Below, piece by piece: positions 58,114 to 64,000 of a stretch of 64,000 nt of DNA (its first letter is position 1; the number at the start of each line of letters is the position of its first letter). The stretch comes from Gallionella sp. Lineage in GTDB: Bacteria; Pseudomonadota; Gammaproteobacteria; Burkholderiales; Gallionellaceae. The stretch spans positions 1-64,000 of the forward strand of contig JAUSMR010000217.1 of the NCBI GenBank assembly GCA_030645955.1. Reading direction: 5' to 3'. The notes below the pieces were generated by a model. It worked only from the letters and a program-made list of their open reading frames with translations. It had not been told where the DNA came from and did no database searches. Position numbers and translations under genes: made by a program.

Positions 58114-58947
58114 ATGATGCGCCACTTCCTCGCCATCGCCCTGCTCGCTGCAATTTTCCCGTCCACCGCACATGCCGGGAAGTTGCCGCGCCCCGATCAT
58201 GTGGTCGTGGTGATCGAGGAAAACAGCGGTTACTCGCAGATCATGAATATGCGCAACAGCAATTCGTACATCCACGCGCTGGCGAAACGCGGGGTGCTGT
58301 TCACTCAGTCTTACGGGGTCACTCATCCTAGCCAGCCGAATTATCTGGCGCTGTTTTCCGGCTCCACGCAGGGCATCACCCGCAATTCCTGCCCGCACAC
58401 TTTCGATAACGACAATCTGGCTTCGTCTTTGCTGGCTGGGGGTCTTAGCTTCGCCAGTTATTCCGAATCGCTGCCTGCGGCGGGTGACTTGAGTTGCTCG
58501 TCCGGCGCATATCAGCGCAAGCACAATCCGGTGGCAAACTGGCAGGGGGTGCGGTTGCCCGCCGGGTTGAACCAGCGCTTTGCCGATTTTCCCAAGGATT
58601 TTTCCAGGCTCCCGACCGTATCATTCGTAATCCCTGATCAGGATAACGACATGCACGACGGCAATTTTAAGACGGCGGACGATTGGCTGAAAAGGCACAT
58701 CGATCCCTATATCGAATGGGCGATGAAGCACAACAGCTTATTGATACTGACCTGGGACGAGGACGATTACCGGGAGGGCAATCATGTCGTCACAATACTG
58801 GCGGGGCCGATGGTGAAGACGGGAAGCAGCGAACAGCGCATTGACCACTACAGCGTGTTGCGCACCCTGCTCGACTTTTATGAATTACCCGCGTTCGGCG
58901 CAAGCCGCGATGCGGAGGCTATCAAGGATATCTGGATAAAACGCTGA
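58114..58947 (+). CDS. Exported phosphoesterase of the acid phosphatase/phospholipase C family
   Basis: A 277-residue exported protein with signal peptide MMRHFLAIALLAAIFPSTAHA. The alkaline-phosphatase-like fold of the phosphoesterase (AcpA/PLC) family is seen in DHVVVVIEENSGYSQIM, GVTHPSQPNYLALFSG, VIPDQDNDMHDG and TWDEDDYREGNH, which hold the metal ligands. It would hydrolyse phosphate esters in the periplasm. Two adjacent ATGs (58114, 58117) can start it; the ribosome site is weak. Confidence 0.87.
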   Translation: MMRHFLAIALLAAIFPSTAHAGKLPRPDHVVVVIEENSGYSQIMNMRNSNSYIHALAKRGVLFTQSYGVTHPSQPNYLALFSGSTQGITRNSCPHTFDNDNLASSLLAGGLSFASYSESLPAAGDLSCSSGAYQRKHNPVANWQGVRLPAGLNQRFADFPKDFSRLPTVSFVIPDQDNDMHDGNFKTADDWLKRHIDPYIEWAMKHNSLLILTWDEDDYREGNHVVTILAGPMVKTGSSEQRIDHYSVLRTLLDFYELPAFGASRDAEAIKDIWIKR

Positions 58948-58950
58948 CCA

Positions 58951-58983
58951 AATGCAGGAGCGGGCATGGCCCGCTCCTGCATT
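58951..58983. terminator. Bidirectional terminator hairpin
   Basis: AATGCAGGAGCGGGC and GCCCGCTCCTGCATT form a perfect 15-bp stem with an ATG loop, midway between the convergent phosphoesterase and ferredoxin genes. Only short T-runs flank it, but stem strength and position argue for transcription termination in both directions. Confidence 0.75.
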
Positions 58984-58995
58984 TATTGGACGAGG

Positions 58996-59268
<273 letters not shown>

Positions 59269-59305
59269 TTAATTTTCTAACATTTCGATGTTTTGGGCAA
59301 ACGGA

Positions 59306-59889
<584 letters not shown>

Positions 59890-59909
<20 letters not shown>

Positions 59910-60441
59910 GCGCTACTTGTAATAACTGGTAATGCACTTGCCCCGCCTTGCCGGATTTAACCACCCGCCATGGCGAAGGCACATCTATCGCCGCGCCGGA
60001 TTCGACATACACCACGCCGTGCTCGTTCAGCCGTTGCGGCAATATCTCCAACAGTTTTGGCAGATAATCGCTCTGGAACGGTGGATCCAGAAAAATCACG
60101 TCATACCGCCGATTATCTCGGGAGGCGAATTCTAGCCCATCCTGTGCATGTACGAAAACATTTGCGCAACCCAATTTTTTAATATTGTCCTGCAAGGCGC
60201 GATAAGCCGTTCTGTTCATCTCCACCATCACCACCTGCCCGGCCCCGCGCGAAGCGGCTTCAAGCCCAAGCGCGCCGCTGCCGGCGAACAAATCCAGGCA
60301 GGTGCGCCCGTATAGCGTTTGCCCCAGCCAGTTGAACAACGTCTCGCGCACGCGATCCGGCGTGGGGCGCAGGCCTGGCACGTCGGGAAAGCTGATCACA
60401 CGGCTGCGCAGCTCGCCGCCAATTATCCTGACCTTATTTAT
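59890..60441 (-). CDS. rsmD: 16S rRNA (guanine966-N2)-methyltransferase
   Basis: A 183-residue methyltransferase if read from its apparent AUA start. SAM-binding LDLFAGSGALGLEAASRG and catalytic VIFLDPPF are intact, and GLRPTPDRVRETLFNWL is the RsmD signature. The family N-terminus (KVRIIGGELRSRVISFP) continues upstream of the first usual start codon (GTG at 60399), back to codon ATA at 60441, which has AAGGAG 7 nt upstream; there is no ATG, GTG or TTG in frame there. So either AUA is used or a shortened protein starts at GTG. The 3' end runs into a mobile repeat. Confidence 0.88.
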
Positions 60442-60463
60442 TCCTGAACTCCTTGATTAGCCA

Positions 60464-60533
60464 CGGATGAACACGAATTTACACGGATAAAATGCATTGG
60501 CTATCAGTGATCATCCGTGTTAATCCCTGGATA
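60464..60533. repeat. CCACGGATGAACACG palindromic repeat
   Basis: CCACGGATGAACACGAATTTACACGGATAA at the left and ATCATCCGTGTTAATCCCTGG at the right are imperfect reverse complements. This type of hairpin repeat is common between bacterial genes. It fills the gap between rsmD and the M16 genes. Confidence 0.6.
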
Positions 60534-60550
60534 AAATATTTTTTCCGGAT

Positions 60551-61879
60551 TTATTTCGCAGCCCCGTTTGGCGCGCCGACGATCACCGTCGCCATTGCCT
60601 GCGGGTCGATATGGCGCGCAAACGCCGCGCGGATTTGCGCCACATTCACTTGCTCAACCTTGCGTGTGAAGTCGTCGAGGTAAGTCAGCGGCAGATCGTA
60701 AAAACCGATGGCGCTCAGGTAGTCGAGAATCTTGCGATTGCCGTCGATGCGCAAAGGAAATCCGCCGATGATATTCTGCTTGGCAGCCAGCAATTCCTTT
60801 TCATTCGGGCCATTGGAGATAAAATCCGCCAGTATTTTGCGCACCAGTTGCAGCGCTTCATCGGCTTGCTCCTTCTTGGTTTGCAGGCCTATCTGAAACA
60901 CTCCGGGTTGCTTGAGCGGCATGAAATAACTGTAGACACTGTAAGCAAAGCCGCGTTTTTCGCGCACCTCGTTCATCAGGCGCGATGTAAACCCTCCTCC
61001 GCCCAGAATGTGGTTGCCGACATACAATGAAAAGTAGTCAGGATCGGTGCGCGCCATGCCCGGCGCGCCGACCAGAATGTGGCTTTGGCTGGCGGGATGG
61101 CTGATGCGCTGCTCGCTCGCCGCAATCCTCGTTTCAACATCGGGTAACGCGGCCGCCGCAGCGGCAAGAGGCAATTCCCCGGTGAGTTGCTGTGCGATGA
61201 CCTCGGCTTTCGCGCGCGATACGTCACCCATGATGGCGACCACTGCGCCGCTGGCCTGGTAGTGCGAGCGATAGAAATCGGAGAGGTCTTGCACGGTAAT
61301 CTTTTCCACGCTGGCGGCTTCCGGGGCAGACAGAGCGTAAGGGTGCGCGCCATACACCGCTTTCTGGAAAGCCTTGTCGGCGATGCTTTCCGGTTTGGTC
61401 TCAGCTTCTTTCAGGGCGTCAATCACCCGCGCTTTTTCGCGTGTCAAAATCGTTTCTGGGAACAACGGGCGCTGCAACACCCGCGCCATGATGTCGAGCG
61501 CCTTGTCACGCTCCGCCGCGCTGCTCAGGGTGCGCAATGATACGCCGGCGCGATCGGGGTCAAAGCTGCCGCTCAATTGCGCGCCGATATCCGCCATGCC
61601 GCGCGAAATGTCGTCCTCGCTCAGCCCTTCCGCACCCAGGTCCAGCAGGTGATGGGTCAGGCTCGCCACGCCGGATTTTTCCGCCGCATCGAAGCTGCTG
61701 CCCGCCGGCAGGGTTACCGCCACATCCAGCATCGGAATATCGTGATCTTCGACAAACAACACCCGTGCACCGCTGGCGCTTTGCCAGTGCTGGATGGCTG
61801 GCGTGGCAAAAGCGACGGTTGCAATACAAAATAAGGCTGCAGCCCCAATGGATTTAATAAGCCTTGTTTTAGTGAGCAT
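60551..61879 (-). CDS. M16-family protein without the zinc motif (non-catalytic subunit)
   Basis: A 442-residue exported M16 homologue with signal peptide ~1-26 (ends AFA). Where active enzymes have HxxEH, it has HHLLD at 76-80, so the glutamate base and one zinc histidine are lost. The C-terminal half keeps the R/Y pair region (NEVREKRGFAYSVYS) that contacts substrate in two-subunit enzymes. It probably pairs with the catalytic protein encoded upstream, whose stop overlaps its start by 11 bp. AAAGGA is 7 nt before the ATG. Confidence 0.9.
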   Translation of the reverse strand: MLTKTRLIKSIGAAALFCIATVAFATPAIQHWQSASGARVLFVEDHDIPMLDVAVTLPAGSSFDAAEKSGVASLTHHLLDLGAEGLSEDDISRGMADIGAQLSGSFDPDRAGVSLRTLSSAAERDKALDIMARVLQRPLFPETILTREKARVIDALKEAETKPESIADKAFQKAVYGAHPYALSAPEAASVEKITVQDLSDFYRSHYQASGAVVAIMGDVSRAKAEVIAQQLTGELPLAAAAAALPDVETRIAASEQRISHPASQSHILVGAPGMARTDPDYFSLYVGNHILGGGGFTSRLMNEVREKRGFAYSVYSYFMPLKQPGVFQIGLQTKKEQADEALQLVRKILADFISNGPNEKELLAAKQNIIGGFPLRIDGNRKILDYLSAIGFYDLPLTYLDDFTRKVEQVNVAQIRAAFARHIDPQAMATVIVGAPNGAAK

Positions 61880-63233
61880 GAGACATTCCTTTGTTTTCAG
61901 ATTTCGGCTTGCCTGAAAGCGGCTGCGGTTCGAGCACCGCAACGGTCAGGTTGTCGTCCTGCAAAAATTCTTCCGCGACTTGCCGCACCTGCTCCGCGGT
62001 CACCGCCTTGAGTTTTTCCAGTATCACCGGAATCGCCTGATGGCCCAGGCCGATGCTTTCCATCTGCCCGATCTGCATCGCCTGATAAAACACCGAGTCC
62101 AGCTTGTACACCTCGCCCGCCATCACTTGCGCCTTGACGCGCTGCAACTCTTCCTCGCTCACTCCGTCCTTCACCAGCAGCGCGATTTCCTGGCGCAGCG
62201 CAGCTTCGACATCGGCCACCGTTTTTCCTTTGCTGGGAGTAGCTGCAAGCGTGAACAAACCCGGGCCGCGCGAGGCGGACTCGTAATCCGCGCCAGCCCC
62301 ACTGGCGATCTGCTGCTCGCGCACCAGATGCTTGTTAAGGCGCGCCGACTCGCTGCCGTCCAGCACTCCGGCCAGAATATCCAGCGCGTATGGCTTCCAG
62401 TCCTGCTCCGGATTCAGTAACGTCGGAGCGCGGTAGCTCATCACCAGATGCGGCAACTCGGCAGGCGCTTTTACCACCAACCGTTTAATACCGGCCTGTT
62501 GGGGCTCGGTGAATTCCCTGCGCGGTGGCTGGACACTCCTGGGAATAGTCCCGTAATAGCGCTGCGCCAGCGCGAACACTTCGTCTGCTTTCACATCACC
62601 CGCGATGACCAGCGTCGCATTGTTCGGCGCGTACCAGCGGCCATACCACGCCTTGGCATCGCTGACCTTCAGCGCTTCCAGATCGCTCATCCAGCCGATC
62701 ACCGGATGCCGGTAGGGATGCTCCTGAAAAATCGTCGCCATCACTTTTTCATTCATCAGCGCGCGCGGCTCATCATCGGTGCGCATGCGGCGTTCTTCCT
62801 TGACCACATTCACTTCCCTGGCGAACTCGACTGCGGAAAGATTCAGATTGTGCATCCGATCCGCTTCCAGCCGCATTGCCAGCGGCAATCTGGACTTGTG
62901 CAGCCGCTGAAAATAACCGGTGTAGTCATAGCTGGTAAAAGCGTTTTCGCGCCCGCCCGCTGCCGCGATGCGGTTGGAAAACTCTCCCGCCGGAACGGTT
63001 TTCGTGCCTTTGAACATCATGTGCTCCAGCACGTGCGCGATGCCGGTTACGCCGGCTTGTTCGTCCATGCTGCCCGCTTTGTACCAGATCTGCTGCACCA
63101 CCACCGGCGCGCGGTGATCTTCCTTGACGATGACTTTCAATCCGTTTTTCAGCGTATGTTCAAACACTTTCGCTTGCGCAGCTGTCTGCGGCCACCCCAA
63201 AAATAAGGCGATGCAAAGTAAATAAGTCTTCAT
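61869..63233 (-). CDS. M16-family zinc protease, catalytic subunit
   Basis: A 454-residue exported protease with signal peptide ~1-21 (ends AQA). The inverted zinc motif HVLEH is at 67-71, and the third ligand glutamate lies in VVKEERRMR. The C-terminal half is the usual M16 non-catalytic lobe. It likely works in the periplasm with the next gene product. The ATG at 63233 is chosen because the signal peptide follows at once. It is divergent from ftsY, a layout conserved in beta- and gammaproteobacteria. Confidence 0.92.
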   Translation of the reverse strand: MKTYLLCIALFLGWPQTAAQAKVFEHTLKNGLKVIVKEDHRAPVVVQQIWYKAGSMDEQAGVTGIAHVLEHMMFKGTKTVPAGEFSNRIAAAGGRENAFTSYDYTGYFQRLHKSRLPLAMRLEADRMHNLNLSAVEFAREVNVVKEERRMRTDDEPRALMNEKVMATIFQEHPYRHPVIGWMSDLEALKVSDAKAWYGRWYAPNNATLVIAGDVKADEVFALAQRYYGTIPRSVQPPRREFTEPQQAGIKRLVVKAPAELPHLVMSYRAPTLLNPEQDWKPYALDILAGVLDGSESARLNKHLVREQQIASGAGADYESASRGPGLFTLAATPSKGKTVADVEAALRQEIALLVKDGVSEEELQRVKAQVMAGEVYKLDSVFYQAMQIGQMESIGLGHQAIPVILEKLKAVTAEQVRQVAEEFLQDDNLTVAVLEPQPLSGKPKSENKGMSHAH

Positions 63234-63330
63234 GTCCCTAGCCCTGAAAGATGTAAACGGCATAAAATGCGTGCGCATTATGCGATATTTTTACACCTCT
63301 CGACTAAGATCCTTTCAACGGATTCCATCA

Positions 63331-64000
63331 ATGTTCAGCTTCCTGAAAAAAAATTCATCTAACGTTTCCAGCGAGAAGTCCGGCAGTGGCTGGATAGCGC
63401 GCCTGAAGTCCGGCCTGGCGCGCACCGGCAGCCAACTGAACAGCCTGTTCGTCCTCGGCGGAAAAATCGATGACGATCTTTACGAAGAACTGGAAACCAT
63501 CCTGATCACCGCCGATGTCGGCATGGATGCGACCAACGCGCTGCTCGCCGACCTGCGCCGCCAGGTGAAAGAACAGCATTTGATCGAAGCCGCACAACTC
63601 AGGGAAGCACTCGCGCATTGTTTGCTCAAACTGCTCAAGCCGCTGGCGCAACCGCTGCAGGCCGGCACCCATAAACCCTTTGTCATCATGATGGTAGGCG
63701 TGAATGGCGCTGGCAAGACCACCTCCATCGGCAAGCTGGCGAAGTATCTGCAAGATCAGGGATTGTCGGTAATGCTCGCGGCAGGCGACACCTTTCGCGC
63801 CGCAGCGCGCGAACAGCTGATTGCCTGGGGAGTACGCAACAGTGTGGCGGTGATCGCACAGCAAAGCGGCGATGCCGCCGCTGTGATTTTCGATGCCGTG
63901 CAGGCCGCACAGGCGCGCAAGATCGACGTGGTGCTGGCCGACACCGCCGGACGGCTGACCACCCAGGCGCACCTGATGGAAGAAATAAAAAAGGTGAAGC
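63331..64000 (+). CDS. ftsY: Signal recognition particle receptor FtsY (truncated by window edge)
   Basis: The first 223 residues of FtsY. After a short N-terminus (the long acidic A domain of E. coli is absent) come the N domain ([36 protein letters not shown]) and the start of the GTPase: G1 [29 protein letters not shown] and DTAGRLTTQ. It receives SRP-bound ribosomes at the inner membrane. The frame is open to the end of the window. The ribosome site is weak. Confidence 0.96.
   Translation, partial: MFSFLKKNSSNVSSEKSGSGWIARLKSGLARTGSQLNSLFVLGGKIDDDLYEELETILITADVGMDATNALLADLRRQVKEQHLIEAAQLREALAHCLLKLLKPLAQPLQAGTHKPFVIMMVGVNGAGKTTSIGKLAKYLQDQGLSVMLAAGDTFRAAAREQLIAWGVRNSVAVIAQQSGDAAAVIFDAVQAAQARKIDVVLADTAGRLTTQAHLMEEIKKVK

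Overview
The window reads as one continuous chromosome segment of a betaproteobacterium, most likely of the Nitrosomonadales/Gallionellaceae type. I infer this from gene orders typical of betaproteobacteria (lolB-ispE-tRNA-Gln-prs-rplY-pth-ychF; yebC-ruvCAB-tolQRAB-pal-cpoB-queE-queC; ftsY divergent from two M16 peptidase genes, then rsmD-coaD-ferredoxin), the c-type cytochromes, and many short palindromic intergenic repeats. Nothing here fixes the genus.

Layout. 1-5 kb: the end of valS, a TusA-like protein, a Ser/Thr kinase fused to a cyclic-nucleotide-binding domain, a BepA-like periplasmic protease, and a type IV pilin gene with a convincing sigma-54 promoter. 5.3-18 kb: a one-strand signalling block with a GAF/HD-GYP protein, a GAF-fused PilB/GspE-like ATPase, a double cNMP-binding/rhodanese protein, a class II cAMP phosphodiesterase-like protein, a CHASE2 adenylate cyclase, an FHA protein, a PP2C phosphatase and a CHASE2-TPR-Ser/Thr kinase. 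Together these could make, sense and destroy cAMP and write, read and erase Ser/Thr phosphorylation. 18-23.5 kb: UspA, TerC, and an operon of three cytochromes followed by a QseB/QseC-like two-component pair. A PmrA/QseB-type box lies in front of that operon.

23,511-31,376 is a 7.8-kb integrative element in a tRNA-Thr gene, bounded by exact 45-bp direct repeats. It carries an integrase, a small HTH protein, a primase-polymerase and a RepA-like helicase in overlapping frames, a hairpin-rich segment, two divergently placed secreted proteins of unknown function, and RadC. I see no conjugation or capsid genes, so it resembles a minimal mobilisable or satellite element.

31.4-43 kb holds tRNA-Thr and tRNA-Lys and a long one-strand operon from yebC to queC, interrupted by an AT-richer PD-(D/E)XK-like nuclease gene between yebC and ruvC. 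43-64 kb holds HerA-like and ParA-like ATPases, ychF-pth-rplY-prs, tRNA-Gln, ispE-lolB, a TPR lipoprotein, a Gld-like ABC system, mutM, a Phd/ParE toxin-antitoxin pair, a phosphoesterase, a ferredoxin, coaD, rsmD, two M16 proteins and the start of ftsY.

The least explained signals are a 48-bp stem-loop repeat family with covarying stems (two tandem copies plus a decayed one near pilA, one after queC), a ~120-bp inverted-repeat element present twice, repeat-like in-frame insertions in mutM, ybgC and the HD-GYP gene, and an apparent AUA start for rsmD.
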